Part shown: piece after piece, positions 48,401 through 61,540 of the stretch
Layout: the number at the start of each line of letters is the position of its first letter
How positions within the stretch are numbered: position 1 is the stretch's first letter
Origin: Allium sativum
Taxonomy: Eukaryota > Streptophyta > Magnoliopsida > Asparagales > Amaryllidaceae
Length of the DNA: 64,000 nucleotides
NCBI GenBank assembly: GCA_030737875.1
Contig: CM060923.1
Coordinates: forward strand, 175,625,696 to 175,689,695
Direction of reading: 5' to 3'
Position numbers and translations under genes: made by a program
The notes under the pieces: model-generated
Database searches by the model: none
Seen by the model: only the letters and a program-made list of their open reading frames with translations
Told to the model about the DNA's origin: nothing

Positions 48401-49317
48401 AATTTGAATTTATAAGGAAAAATGGAAGATGGTTTTGAAACCAATATTTGAATTTAACAAAGGGTGTTAAATATTAGTTAATCTTCGATTAACTAAAATT
48501 AAAGTAATTATCAAATTGGTTAGTGTTAATAAAGTTAATTATTATTTAATAAGCTTTTAAAAGTAATAATTATACTATTTTTTGGTTAGTAACATAGTTA
48601 ACTATTTTTAATATATTTAATAATAAAATTAATTGTTATTTTAATTAATAATAATTAAAACAATGATTTTAATTAGACATTCAATTAAGAAATGATTTTG
48701 TGGCATTACAGTTTGATCAAGGAGGTGATAAGAGTTTCATAAAGGGACTTGTAATCCAAGTTTTAAATGAGGTTTGTAAATGGGATTTGTCGGTAAAGGC
48801 AAAGATTTAAACAAGGCTTTTTGTTAAATTTTAAATTATGAAAAGGAAATTCAATGGAAAGAAACTTTTAAGGAAGATGGTTAATGGGTTAATAATAGAC
48901 TAAAATATGCTAACGGTTTTAGAATGAAATCTAAGCTAAGTGGTGAGAAGATGGTAAACGGATTAGTATAAGTGATTAATCCAAACAAATTTTAAATGAG
49001 GGTTTTAAAACCAAAGTGATGACTTTAATTGAATTAAGTAAAGCACTGCAATTGAAATAAAGATTTTAAATGCAAAGGAAACCACATAAGATAGTTTGTG
49101 TTAAACATTGATAAAATCAATTTTTTTAAAATAAAATCCAAGTAAAGAGGTCTTGTTGTAAAGGTGGAAAGAGAATTTTTATCCTTACATACCCTTTATC
49201 TTATGGGATTCGGCAAACAGAATGGTATATGTCTGCATTATGTAAATCCGTACATTTTGACTATCTTTTAAAAATGAAAAACGGAAGCGTGTGCGCCGCA
49301 CACTGTACTTTATTCAA

Positions 49318-49640
49318 ACTAGCGATTATAATGCTACTGTTATCATAAATGTTTTATAAATCTAACAATGATTTTAGCGCTGTTGTGATAATAAATGTTT
49401 TGTAAATCTAACTGCGATTTTAGCGTTGTTGCGATAATAAATGTTTTATAAATCTAAACAGCGATTTTAGCGTTGTTGTGATAATAAATGTTTTGTAAAT
49501 CTAAACAGCGATTTTAGCGCTGTTGTGATAATAAATGTTTTGTAAATCTAAACAGCTATTTTAACGCTGCATTATAATAAATGTCTTATAAATCAATTAT
49601 TTGGAAATAGCGATTATAACGCTACCGTTATAATCAGTGT
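49318..49640 (+). repeat. 47-bp stem-loop array, D 5' LTR
   Basis: About six units with ACAGCG...CGCTGT stems around ATTTTAG, joined by TTGTGATAATAAATGTTTTG linkers. Units at 49461 and 49508 are 47 bp apart. Edge units carry the variant GCGATTATAA with a shifted partner arm. Confidence 0.88.
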
Positions 49641-51043
49641 TTTTCCGTAAAGGAAGTGGATTCTTAGATTGAATCCAAGAGTCGCGTAAGCGATTTTTTG
49701 TTGGAAGTCGAAAGCTTTCACTATTTCAAAGTTGAGAATGTTGTCTAGTTAAGGTTTAAGAGGTAATTATACCTGAACTTAATTGACTTCATAATTAACT
49801 AAGGGATGGTTAAGGTTCGGTAGTGAAGATTGGTTAGGGATCCTATTAGTAAATGAATAATTAATGAACTGAGTTATAGCAACGATGTTTAATGGGTTTA
49901 ACTAAATGAAAAGGCTTGGAAACATTTTCCAAAGTAAATCAGAGGTGGTTTCTTAGTATATAAAATGAAATCGGAAATGTTTTTTTCCGATATTAATAAG
50001 GTATATTTTCTAAAATATAGAAATAAGAATGTATGAATATGTAGAAATGGTTTCAAATTGGAATAAAAGATATCTTCTCGAATAAAGAAATAATGACGTT
50101 GGAAATGTCTTCCAAGAATCGAGATTGCGATTTGGAAGGATATGGAAGATTGAAAATGGATTTTTGAATCGATAATATAATAAGGAATTAATATAAAAAG
50201 GGGCCAGTGTTGTTGATGGTTGATCGGTAGAATTTCCAATTGGAAATAGGACTGTTGATTGTATGGATGTTTCTTTGATAGTTAAATCACCGACTATCAG
50301 AGTTTTGATTTACTTTATGCCTCCGTTGTCAATATGGAGAGACCGGGATCAGATTTAATATCTGAAAGCCACTCTATATTGACATAAGCGTTATGAATCA
50401 ACTTATGCTAAAGATGATTGAAGACGGAGTAAAATGCAAGGGCTGTTTTGTTAATCCTAGGTAGAAATTGCCCAAGATGGATTGATGGAATAGTGCCTTC
50501 GGTTTTTCCGGTCCTAGGACAACGTATATGGATGGATCTGATGATGTGGCATTCAAAGGAAATGATGGTAATATGTCCTGAAAGATAATCGTGACCTCAA
50601 GCCTCATCAACCGGGAAATGACAAATATCGGATAGGCAGCATGGCTATGTGGCTCGCTCCCATTAGGTTGTATAATCACCTATCTAGAGAAATTCCATTT
50701 CCTTCTTTAATATATTTCGATGCTGTCCCTTTCGGGAAACGGTTGCTGCTCCCAACTGTTGGTGACGTACATTCGATACACTCAAGCGAAATGAGTGGTC
50801 GGTCTTGTGTGGGCGAGGTTGCAAGACGTTCTTGTTGAACCCAGTGTATTCCCCTCTAAAGATACACTATTGGAAGGTGGTTCCATACCTTATCATGTTG
50901 GAAATCCAATCTCCAATAAGCGCCCTGCGGTTTTTGATTTTATGTTATATATGGAGCGTGAGATGCAAGCGTTCCACTAGATTCTATTTATTTGTCGTAG
51001 ACACTATTGTAATATCATTGGTTTTGATATCAAAAATATTTTT

Positions 51044-51100
51044 GGTTATCATAAGGTAAAAACCATCCGTGTTTATGTGTGGATCGGTCTTACGATTATC
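51044..51100 (+). other. U5 stem-loop 2, D copy
   Basis: Arms GGTTATCATAAG and CTTACGATTATC pair at 9-10 of 12 positions, with a shorter loop than in A, B and C. The preceding TTTGGTTAT and following GGTAAAAAC context matches the other copies. Confidence 0.55.
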
Positions 51101-51154
51101 ATTTCTTTCGAAAGGATTTTTGAAAGTTAAACAAATGGATGAAGTTTACTCACA

Positions 51155-51215
51155 CCAGTCCCATGACTGACCCAGAGTTTATTTTTTTTGTTTTCCCTAA
51201 ACTCTTGGGTGCCCA
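51155..51215 (+). other. Paired U5 hairpins 3 and 4, D copy
   Basis: CAGTC-CCAT-GACTG is identical to B and C. It is followed by AGAGTTTA pairing with TAAACTCT across a T-rich loop, then TGGGTGCCC. The outer pair is A-T here and G-C in B. Confidence 0.75.
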
Positions 51216-51617
51216 AATTTGTACGAGCAGTCAAGTAGTCGGGATTTTACAGATTCACTTGAAGGAGCTGGAAGCAGGAGGCTTCACCAGTTAGATATAA
51301 ACTATCATATTTCCGCTGTGTACTATGTTACATCTGGAAACAGGTGTTTATAACTGTTCCAAGAATAACTGTCGTGCTCTGATAATGGTATGTATATACA
51401 GTTACTGATTTGTTTTTCAAAAGTTATGTTATTTAATATATTTTATTCGTTCCGCTGTGAGTTTGTGATCTTCGTTTATCTTCTATTATAATATTTCTTT
51501 CTTTCTATTTATCACCCTCTAACTTCTAATAATGATTCGTATTTCTGTACAAATTTGGGTTGAGCGTGTAGTGTTATTAGTCAACTCAAAGGGTATGGAA
51601 ATTCGGGCCATTACATT

Positions 51618-51629
51618 TGGTATCAGAGC
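51618..51629 (+). other. Primer binding site of element D (tRNA-iMet)
   Basis: TGGTATCAGAGC lies two bases after the LTR end at 51615. Confidence 0.95.
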
Positions 51630-53425
51630 TCAAGGTTGAGTAGTAACCTTAGCTCTATGGCGTGATTCAATAGAGATGGGGTTAGGAATAACCTAGATTG
51701 AATTTGAGTGTATATATATTGGAGAGCACTTGTAGATTTGATATAAAATTGTTTTATATTGTGTTGACTGGTTTTTTGAGCTGTTTATGAATTCTGGTCG
51801 ATACAGAATGTACAATTGTATCGATAGATGTTTCTAAACTCTCGAACAAAACAATTCGATACAGTATTGTTTTAAAGTGGGTAAATAATATAATTTTGCC
51901 CAAAAATTATTTTGATATAAAAGGAATAATTTCTGAATTATTATATATAAATGTGTTCATTTTTATTACAATTAAACGGAATTATACAATATTGAAATGG
52001 TTATATAGGACCAAAATGAATTTGTATAAGAATGGAATATAAGCTGAATTTCAATTGGATTCAGACCAGAAAATGGAATTTAGATCCCGAGTGTTTACAA
52101 AATATTTTCTAAAATTTTATAAAGGAATACAACATTGTTTTGAAGGGATTTTTGAATTATAATGGTTTCAAATAGATTTTGAAAGTGATTAGACATTGAA
52201 ATCACTTCAGTGGCGAGAAAATAATTCTGATAATGGGTTGCGACATTATCGGTATTCATTTTCAAGTTTCTAAGTGATAGATTGCTACCATAGTAATTTG
52301 GGAATGAAATATTTGTTCGAAAAGGACAAGATGTTTTAGAAATTCAAATGTTTTGAATTAAGTGATTATAAATATATGTATATATGTATGATTTCAAACT
52401 AATTTGAAATAGAATCCGGGAATTTGAATTCTGAAATTAAAAGTTAACTTGTATAAATTGAATAGATTGAAATGGTGGAAGTAAATCAAATGGATTGAAA
52501 TTTAACTTAAGTTAAATGGCAAGTGGATTAGATAGAGATAATCCCGAATGAAATTAAATAAAGAAAAATGTTGAGATTTGAATTTCTTAAAGCGAATTTG
52601 ACTTATGTATAAATGATTTAAATATATATTGGATATTGTTGTTTGGAATCAAATTGTGAATAGAAATTAAAACTCAAACCGAATAAGTGGATTGATTCCT
52701 GAAATAAAAATCAAATTGAATGGGCAGAGTGGAAATGAGCTAATCAGGAAGTTGATTAGTGAATTAAAAACCAAATGTTGGATTGATTTGAAACCAACTG
52801 GGAATTGATATATGTATGCTGAGAAGATAATGAATAGAAGCAAATGCAAAAGAAAGAATTATGCCCGACAAAAGGTACACGTTTACAATATTGCTTGGGT
52901 ATGATGATTTTATAAGCCTATGGGGAAAGCCGATTGGCATTTTGATTTTCCTTTGGATTGGAAAGAGCCTAGAGAGGCGAGTTGTGGTTGTACCGATTGA
53001 ACCGTGCAAGGGAGATGCTGGCGAAATTTTTCGAAAATTTAAAGAGTTAGAAAATTTTCAAGAAATTTTTGATAATCTAAAATCAAGTTTTCGTTGTAAC
53101 TAAAATAAGAAAACCAGAATTGGTTAATAAAATTTCAAGTGGAATAATGAAATTAATAAATGGATTTAAAATCAATTGGAACATGTGTGAATATGCAGAA
53201 GAGCATATGGATTGAAGGCAAGCAAGTGTTGATGGATTGTCCAAAAATGGTAGAAAGATCATCTGGAAAGAGTTATGAATGGTCGGGCATTGGTATGAGA
53301 ATTTGAAGGTCAGGTAAGAACTAGGTTGTGAAGATATGGAATGTAAGATTTAAACTAAGCAGGTTATGAGGAATTAGAGTTATAGCATTTTTACTGCTTA
53401 GCAATTTTGAGGATGAAATTCTTTT

Positions 53426-53438
53426 AAGGGGGAAGGAA
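53426..53438 (+). other. Polypurine tract of element D
   Basis: AAGGGGGAAGGAA abuts TGTAACATCCC, preceded by GAGGATGAAATTCTTTT, the usual plant Ty3/Gypsy context. Confidence 0.95.
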
Positions 53439-56400
53439 TGTAACATCCCAGATTTTTAGCGACCATATAATTAATATATTTAATTATTTAAATGGTGATT
53501 TAGGGGTTTAAATGACTTGTAATCAATAATTCTGAATAATTAATTAAAATAAATAGTAGAATAATAAATTTAATTTTTCCGAAATAGTCAAAAATTATGT
53601 GAATTGGTAATATTATGCAATGGATTACCCGTATTTTTCTAACTTGAGTATACATATAAATAGTGGCCCGTGCTTCGCACACGTAAAATGCTTGGGGTTG
53701 TAGTTGCATAGAATATTGATTGGCTTATGTGATATTGTTGTTATCTTCCTTTGTAGATAGGTGCATACGATACAAGTAGCCAAAAAGGGAGAATATGTCG
53801 GCAACCATAAAGGAAAGCATAGATGCATCACTCATCATGTTAGGATTTGGAATCTTCTACCTTCCTTGCGTTTTCATTTATCCAGATCATTCTTTATGAT
53901 GGTATCTGTGACGAATGAACATAATGGTTTGTCCCTGTTTTGTTGCACATGTCCTTCAATGGTTGATATAAGCAAACACATACACATTTTACCGACTACG
54001 AAATTCTCCATAAACTAAGTATACCTTTTATGTGATGATATATAAAGTTCATCCTTCAAAGTTGTTTGAGTCAGGGAGTAAATGAATTTAGTAACCGACC
54101 AATTAACTGAAATGACTTATTCATGGACTTGAGTACCAAAATATTTATCCATTAACATCTTAGAAGGCAACAACAACTTCTCTTTAAATGAAGAAATGAA
54201 AAAGGAAAAAAACCCGGGGCACTGTCGAAACATTCATTTTCAGCCAAAGATGTTGGTTACTTTGTCTCCATTCAAAACAGTGTGGCCTCCAAGTCTTAGA
54301 TCGTGCGTGGCAAGCTATTGAAACCGTGCATGCCTAGTGATTAAAACCGTGCGTGCCAAGCTACCTTTCTCCTTAAATACCGTATCCTTTTTCTCATTCT
54401 GAAAACAAAACAAAATGTGAGAAACGAAACATTTAAATTCAACTAAAAATCAAAACCTTGATGAAAATTCATAAAATTAAATGTGTTGGATTCCTTAGAT
54501 TTCTCTCTTCAACCCAGCAGGATTTTTATGTGGCTCGAGGCCTTTTCGAACCAAAATAGTCGTGCAATGGTGCAACAATTCGAGGCAATTTCTGGCAAGC
54601 TGGGTAGGATTAAGGACGAACTGTGTTAGGTGGAGGTAGGGAGAGGTATGGCGCGTCATTCTATGGTGGTGAGGCCGTCCCTAGTAGCCAGAGGGAGACG
54701 GAAGGTGGTGTTAAATGGATTCGGATCTTGGGCATTTTTTGCGATTTGGTGAATGGGTGGAGGCCGGGGCATGAGGTGGTAGTAGTAAAAAGTGAGGCGG
54801 TTCTGATGAGGGGCCAAGGTGGAAGTCCGGTTGCTCAAATTTGCCGATAGTGGGTGATGGAAGATAACGAGCTGGAAGACGATGTTTTGGAATTTGGGAA
54901 AAAGTGCGGATCCGATTTTATTTTGGGTTCGAAGAAAAACACCGTAGAAGAAGAGAAATTATCCGCAACATTTTTGGCCTGGGCGTGAGAAGCTGGACGC
55001 GAATTAAGGAGGCCAAGCTTCGGCGATTGTGGTGGTGACGTTCTCGCCGGTGATGGAGGAAAGGCGTGAAAATGGCAGAGTGAATACTGGAGGTAGCGGC
55101 CTTGATCGAGAAGTAGGAGAAAGGGGTAAATTCAGTAACGAGGGATTAGTTCATAATTAATATAATAAATGTGATTAAGGGGAGACTATTAGTTTTAAAA
55201 TTTATGGAAGGGGCACGATGGTTCTGAGTTGTTTTGACCTTGAAACCACCAAGTTTGAGGTTCGGTTTGGTAAATGGATTAATCAAATTGAGGGGTTTCC
55301 AGGATGTTTTGTTTCACAACATACTGTGTTGATTTGTGAGGAAATTCCAGGTTGGGTCATTGCAGGGGAGTGCGGGTGTGATGTTGTAGGTGTTGTTGGA
55401 AGAGGAGGGTGATGCTGAGTTGATTCACGATGTCGATGAAGGGTACGGTTTATTGTGCATAGTTGGTGACCGGAAATTCTGTGTGGAATGATGGAGAATC
55501 AAAGGTATGCTTGTGAACTGATTTTATTTTACATGGAAGAGCAACACTAGTTGGACATCATGAATAAGGAATTTAATCGATCGATTTATTTAAAAAAAAC
55601 ATAATTAAGATGGTAATTAGTTTATTAATTAATTTATTGAAGAGGGCAACTTTTTCAATATAAATCGTGTGAACGTTTATAACTTAGATCACGCATAACT
55701 TTATCATAGGGTAACAGAATCAGACAAAGTTGGACACGTTGGGATCATAATGACAGGGTCTACATTGAGTGCATTGATGAACCGATTCCACTAAGGATCG
55801 AGCTATTGAAATTTCATAGGAAAAATTTAACATTTGTTCAATTTTGAATGAAACAGAAGCAGAGCCATCGACTGCAAAACAAGGTGAGCAAACTCACTAA
55901 CTCTGACTCATTTATATTTTTATATAAACGAGTTTTAAATTTAATTATAGTAATTTTATACTATGTGATGATTGTTTGGTTGAAATGGTTGATAGTTGAT
56001 TGATTATTAGTTCTGTTTACCAATATATTTCATATTTATGTGAAATTAATGTTGATTAACATCTGTGGATGCAGGGAAATAGGTTGGAGGAATCTGGAAT
56101 CCTTAACATCTATATTACTGCATATATATGATGTGTTATAAAACCTATGATTGGATATGTTGAGTTTGATTTATCCTGGCCCTAGAAACTTGGTATTTTA
56201 GATACCGTAAAACATTTTCGTATGTGGGAAAGGGAAATTGGGATTTAAAAATGGAATTTTATTTCCAAAATAGAAATATAATTTCGAATAGAGTTGAAAC
56301 TAAAAACATGTAAATGGAGAAAACAAGAAGTTGTATATAAACGAGAGTATAAATTAAGTGAATTATTTATTATTGAATAAATTGAAATAGAAATTCAAAT

Positions 56401-58968
56401 TTTGAATTTATATGGAAAAATGGAAGATGGTTTTGAAACCAATATTTGAATTTAACAAAGGGTGTTAAATATTAGTTAATCTTCGATTAACTAAAATCAA
56501 AGTAATTATCGAATTGGTTAGTGTTAATAAAGTTAATTATTATTTAATAAGCTTTTAAAAGTAGTAATTATACTATTTTTTGGTTAATAACATAGTTAAC
56601 TATTTTTAATATAGTTAATAATAAAGTTAATTGTTATTTTAATAAATAATAATTAAAACAATGATTTTAACTGGAGATTCAATTAAGAAATGATTTGGTG
56701 GCATTACAGTTTGATCAAGGAGGTGATCAGAGTTTCATAAAGGGATTTGTAATCCAAGTTTTAAATGAGGTTTGTAAATGGGATTTGTCGGTAAAGGCAA
56801 AGATTTAAAAAAGGCTTTTTGTTAAATTTTAAATTATGAAAAGTAAATTCAGTGGAAAGAAACTTTTAAGGAAGATGGTTAATGGGTTAATAATAGAATA
56901 AATGTGTTAATGGTTTTAGAATGAAATCTAAGCTAAGTGGTGAAAAGATGGTAAACGGATTAGTGTAAGTGATTAATCCAAACAAGTTTTAAATGAGGTT
57001 TTTGAAACCTAAGTGATGACTTTAATTGAATTAAGCAAAGCACTGCAATTGAAATAAAGATTTTAAACGCAAAGGAAACCACATAAGATAGTTTGTGTTA
57101 AACATTGATAAAATCGATTTTTTTGAAATAAAATCAAAGTAAAGAGGTCTTGTTGTAAAGGTGGAAAGCGGATTTTTATCCTTATATACCCTTTATCTTA
57201 TGGGTTTCGACAAACAGAATGGTATATGTCTGCATTGTGCAAATCCGGACATTTTGACTATCTTTTAAAAATGAACAACGGAAGCGTGTGCACCGCACAA
57301 GGTACTTTCAAAACAGCGATTATAATGCTACTGTTATCATAAATGTTTTAAAAACCTAACAGCGATTTTAGTGCTGTTGTGATAATAAATGTTTTATAAA
57401 TCTAATAGCGATTTTAGCGCTGTTGTGATAATAATTGTTTTATAAATCTAAACAGCGGTTTTAGCGCTGTTGTGATAATAAATGTTTTGTAAATCTAAAC
57501 AGCGATTTTAGCGCTATTGTGATAATAAATGTTTTGTAAATCTAAACAGCGATTTTAACGCTGCCATTATAATAAATGTCTTATAAATCAATTATTTGGA
57601 AACAGCGATTATAACGCTATCGTTATAATTAATGTTTTTCCGTAAAGGAAGTGGATTCTTAGATTGAATCCGAGAGTCGCGTAAGCGATGTTTTGTTGGA
57701 AGTCGTAAGCTTTCACTGTTTCAAAGTTGAGAAGGTTGTTCAGTTAAGGTTTGAGAGGTAATTATACCCGAACTTAACTGACTTCATAATTAACTAAGGG
57801 ACGGTTAAGGTTCGATAGTGAAGATTGGTTAGGGATCCGATTAGTAAATGAATAATTAATGAATTGAGTTATAACAACGATGTTTAAAGGGTTTAACTAA
57901 ATGAAAAGGTCTTGGAAACATTTTCCAAAGTAAATCAGAGGTGGTTTCTAAGTACAGAAAGTGAAATTGGAAATGTTTTTTTTTCGATATTAATAAAAGT
58001 ATATTTTCTAAAATATAGAAATAAAAATGTATGAATATGTAGAAATGGTTTCAAATTGGAATAAGAGATATCTTCTTGAAAAAAGAAATAATGACATTGG
58101 AAATGTCTTCCAAGAATCGAGATTGAGATTTGGAAGGATATGAAAGATTGAAAATGGATTTTCGAATCGATAATATAATAAGGAATTAATATAAAAAGGG
58201 GCCAGTGTTGTTGATGGTTGATCGGTTGAATTTCCAATTGGAAATAGGACCGTTGATTGTGTGGATGTTTCTTTGATAGTTAAATCGCCGACTATCAAAG
58301 TTATGATTTACTTTATACCTCCGTTGTCAATATGGAGAGACCGGGATCAAATTTAATATATGAAGCCAACTCTGTATTGACATAAGCGTTACGAATCAAC
58401 TTATGCTAAAGATGATTGAAGACAGAGTAAAATGCAACGGCTGTTCTGTTAATCCTAGGTAGAAATTGCCCAAGATGCATTGATGGAATAGTGCCTTCGG
58501 TTTGTCCAATCCTAAGACAACGTATATGGAAGGATCTGATGATGTGGCATTTAAAGGAAATGATGGTAATATGTCCTGAAAGATAATCGTGACCTTAAGC
58601 CACATCAATCGGGAAATGACAAAAATCGGGCAGGCAGCATAGCTATGTGGGTCGCTCCCATTAGGGTGTATAATCACCAATCAAGAGAAATTCCATTTCC
58701 TTCTTTAATATATTTCGATGTTGTTCCTTTTGGAAACGGTTTCAGATCCCAAGCGGTTGGTGATATACATTCGATACACTCAAGCGAAATGAGTGTTCGG
58801 TCATGTGTGGGCCGGGTTGCAAGACATTCTTGTTGAACCCAATGTATTCCCCTCTAGAGATAGACTATCAGAAGGCGGTTCCATACCTTGTCATGTTGGA
58901 AATCCAATCTCCAATAAGCGCCCTGTGGTTTTTGATTTTATATTATATATGGAGCATGAGATGCAAGC
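53439..58968 (+). repeat. Element D 3' LTR, truncated by E
   Basis: This aligns with 45443-50970. The missing last 645 bp, including hairpins 2-4, should lie beyond E. All frames here are the diverged counterparts of those in the 5' LTR. Confidence 0.9.
57313..57640 (+). repeat. 47-bp stem-loop array, D 3' LTR
   Basis: This is the counterpart of 49318-49640, with independent substitutions. Units such as ACAGCGGTTTTAGCGCTGT retain the stem while the loop changes. Confidence 0.88.
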
Positions 58969-59194
58969 TGTAACAACCCGCAAATTCTGAACCAATTTAA
59001 AATTTTTATTTTAGAAAATTTTAATGAATTTTGAGGTTATAATATAATTTATTTTAAATAACAATGGCTAGAATTCATTTTAATCAAAGTTAGAACGAAT
59101 AAATTTAATTTAAATATAAATGGAATTAGAAATAACACAGTAGTTTGAAAAGTCAAACTTGAACTTTGACTGACCGTACATGATGCAAAATTTA

Positions 59195-59325
59195 ACGGAT
59201 TTTAGTGAAACCAAAAATATTAGAATCTATTTAACAATATCTTTCTAAAGAATCTGAAAAATTGAAATTTTATAGCGGAAATCAAAAGTTATGGCCAATT
59301 CAATTTTTAGAAAGGTCGCTGTAGA

Positions 59326-59356
<31 letters not shown>

Positions 59357-59760
59357 GGCCCGAAAGGCTACTTTTCACATATGAAGGAATTTCGACTCGA
59401 AACCACTTCCATTGAGTTCGGAATGACGTTTTTGCATTGAGAAACAGTAAACACTTATATATTTTGAGTTTCAGAAATTATTTGCTTAAAAATGTATTTT
59501 TAATATTAAATATATTGGCCTTGAAAATAGTCATTTTTCAAACGACCTCCGTTTTCGACGAAACCACTTTTGTTGGAACCGGAATGTCAAATTATTGCTA
59601 GATTTCAATTTTCAGAATTTTTCGAATTAATATGTGAGCGTGGCGAGAGAAAATGTGTTTTAACTATTTAAGTTAAATTTAAACGCCTTAAAAATAACAA
59701 ATTTTCAAACAGTCTCAGAATTGGACGAAAATAATTTTGTTGGATTCGTATCGTCATAAG
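59195..59760 (+). repeat. U3 repeats of E
   Basis: Four diverged GA(C)GAAAC-type units lie near 59201, 59393, 59559 and 59724, at steps of about 190, 165 and 165 bp. A TA run lies at 59327-59350. Confidence 0.55.
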
Positions 59761-59894
59761 AAAGCTAAAAATATTTTTTTTTTAGAATTTTCTGAGGTCG
59801 TATGTGGCCCCGACATATTTTAATGTATGGTCAGTATTTAGTTAATTGATTTTTAATGGAATTTTAAATAAAATATATACAAATTTCGGAATTG

Positions 59895-60050
59895 GGCCAC
59901 GGGACCTATCCCGTTGCGTTCAGAAGGTGTCAAAACCTTAAGAACGACAGTAAGCAGGCCCAAATCAGAGAAAGTCCGAAAATCCACCTTTTAAGCACAA
60001 TTTTTCGAGATTAAATAATAAAATAAGATTTAAATTCCGAAACCCTAATT
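59895..60050 (+). promoter_or_regulatory. Core promoter of E
   Basis: The conserved block ACCTATCCCGTTGCGTTCAG lies at about 59905-59925, followed by AAGAACGACAGTAAGC. A weak TATA-like A/T run precedes the telo-box AAACCCTAA at 60040-60048. Confidence 0.5.
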
Positions 60051-60434
60051 CATGGCCAGCTGCCGCCTTTCATTCGAAGGCCAGAAATTTCCCAACTTCA
60101 AACACTAATTTCTCTCAATCCGTTCAACGAAAATTGACATATGATATACCAAATCGAAGCTCTTCGAGAGACCTTTCCATCCATACGGTTAAGATCGGGT
60201 TTTGATTCACGGATTTCGCAAATTCTCAGCAAAAAGGCAGCAGTTTTGGCACACATTTCGAGGCAGGGGGAAGGGCCGAGCTCGATGGTGAGGGGTGGCA
60301 TAGATCGGCGACGCTGGCGGCTACGACGTGGAGTAGTTGGATCGGCCTCTAGCGGTCTCGTTCGGCGCGCGCAGGAGGAGAGAGGACGGCAAGAATGGGC
60401 TCAGCTGAAAACATCATACGATGGGGAAGAAGAG
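60050..60434 (+). promoter_or_regulatory. GC-rich leader of E with splice-donor-like end
   Basis: The GC-rich stretch ends GAAGAAGAG|GTTAATTAA at 60434/60435, then AT-rich DNA. The 100-residue frame 60141-60443 ends just past the donor and has no domain. Confidence 0.45.
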
Positions 60435-60994
60435 GTTAATTAATATTTTATTAATTTAATTAATTAATTTAATTTAATTTATACAAACTTTAAAAGTCGA
60501 TATCTCTTTCATACGAGGTCCAATTGACGAACCGTCAGTTGCGTTGGACTCGTCTTTCCGAGATCTTCGCGATGGCGCAGACTAGAGTTGAATCCGAGAC
60601 AGTCAAATTTTCAGCAAAAATCAATGTGAGAATCTCTGATTTAATGATTTAATAAATTTAATTAATTATTTTATTGCTGTTAAATAATTATCTGGTTGTA
60701 GTTTAATTGGATCTGCGTCGTGATAAGATTGTAGATTTTGTTTCTGATTGATTGTAATTCTGTTTGTGTTGAAATGTGATGATGTTTGATATGTTATTGT
60801 AATGGATAATTAGAGATCCATATGTGCTGATCCATATTATGATTTATACTTTTTAATTGAATTGATTTAAATAATCAATTCATACAAATTATATTATGTC
60901 ATTTCTTTTAATTGAATTGATTTAGTTAATCAATTCATAGAAATTATATTATGTCACTTTTTGTTTTTATTGGGGAAAAACAAAAAGACGAATA

Positions 60995-61225
60995 TATCTT
61001 TATTTGCGCTCCTCATCGCAAATAAAACTCATATATTAGAAATGTATTTATATTTGCGCTCCTCATCGCAAATAAAACTCACATATTAGAAATGTATTTA
61101 TATTTGCGCTCCTCATCGCAAATAAAACTCATATATTAGAAATGTATTGATATTTGCGCTCCTTATCGCAAATAAAACACAAATGTTAGAAGTACATTTT
61201 TATTTGGATTCATTATCGCAAATAA
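60995..61225 (+). repeat. 50-bp stem-loop array 1, E
   Basis: Five units at 50-bp steps (about 61001, 61051, 61101, 61151, 61201). Each holds ATTTGCG pairing with CGCAAAT around CTCCTCAT. The last unit is degraded on the left arm. Confidence 0.93.
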
Positions 61226-61229
61226 AACA

Positions 61230-61540
61230 TGACTAGCAACACATAGTTATTAAAACCAATATATTCAATTTTGTCAAAACATAGTTTTTAAAACCAATAT
61301 ATTCATTTTGTCAAATATGGTTATTAAAACCAAACATCTGCTTTTGTCAAAACATATCTATTAGAAACAAAGCATTTAATTTTGTCAAACATGGTTATGG
61401 AAACAAAATATAGATTTGTGTCAAGTTTTGTTGATTTAAAACAAAAGAAGTGCTTTTGTCAAAACCTGTTAGTGTAAACAAAAAGTAATGTTTTGTCGAA
61501 CATGTTAACTGAAATAAAATATATACTGAAAATAGAATTA
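61230..61540 (+). repeat. Diverged array between the two E stem-loop arrays
   Basis: About six units of roughly 50 bp share TTTTGTCAAAACATAG-type and TTAAAACCAA motifs. Pairing is weaker than on either side. Confidence 0.6.

Larger units (their letters stand above)
45443..51615 (+). repeat. Element D 5' LTR (6.2 kb)
   Basis: U3 is 45443 to about 46380, with a weak TATA-like CTTAAATACCG at 46376-46386. A G-rich leader spans about 46520-47130, with a donor-like AAAG|GTATGC near 47508. The middle is AT-rich (47550-49310), followed by the 47-bp stem-loop array, and U5 from about 50270. Frames such as 46635-46994, 49898-50239 (minus) and 50398-50679 (minus) are broken or drift freely in the 3' LTR and are not called as genes. 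Confidence 0.9.
51616..53438 (+). other. Element D internal region, non-coding
   Basis: The region is 1823 bp, AT-rich, with no gag or pol similarity. A block at 52858-53100 shares TATGCCCGACAA and GGCGAAATTTTTCGAAAATTT with the pre-PPT regions of A and B. In D it happens to be open for 80 codons (52861-53103), but in B and A the same stretch is interrupted. Confidence 0.8.
45443..58968 (+). mobile_element. Element D: giant-LTR non-autonomous retrotransposon, second family
   Basis: A complete 6173-bp 5' LTR, PBS, a 1823-bp internal region, PPT and 5530 bp of the 3' LTR before E cuts it. LTR ends are TGTAAC(G/A)TCCC...CATTACA. The likely target duplication is TATTA (45438-45442); the other copy is out of view. 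LTRs differ at 7 of the first 163 positions, about 4 percent, so D is older than A. U5 hairpins 2, 3 and 4 and the block before the PPT are shared with A and B although most LTR sequence is not. No gag-pol. Confidence 0.9.

Noticed and set aside
50398..50679. 93-residue minus-strand ORF in D U5, also open at 58396-58680
   Set aside because: LTR copies only about 4 percent apart can keep a short frame by chance. It is antisense to the element and has no recognisable domain.
52861..53103. 80-residue ORF with a hydrophobic stretch in the D internal region
   Set aside because: The homologous stretch in B and A contains stops, so the conserved feature is the nucleotide block rather than a protein.
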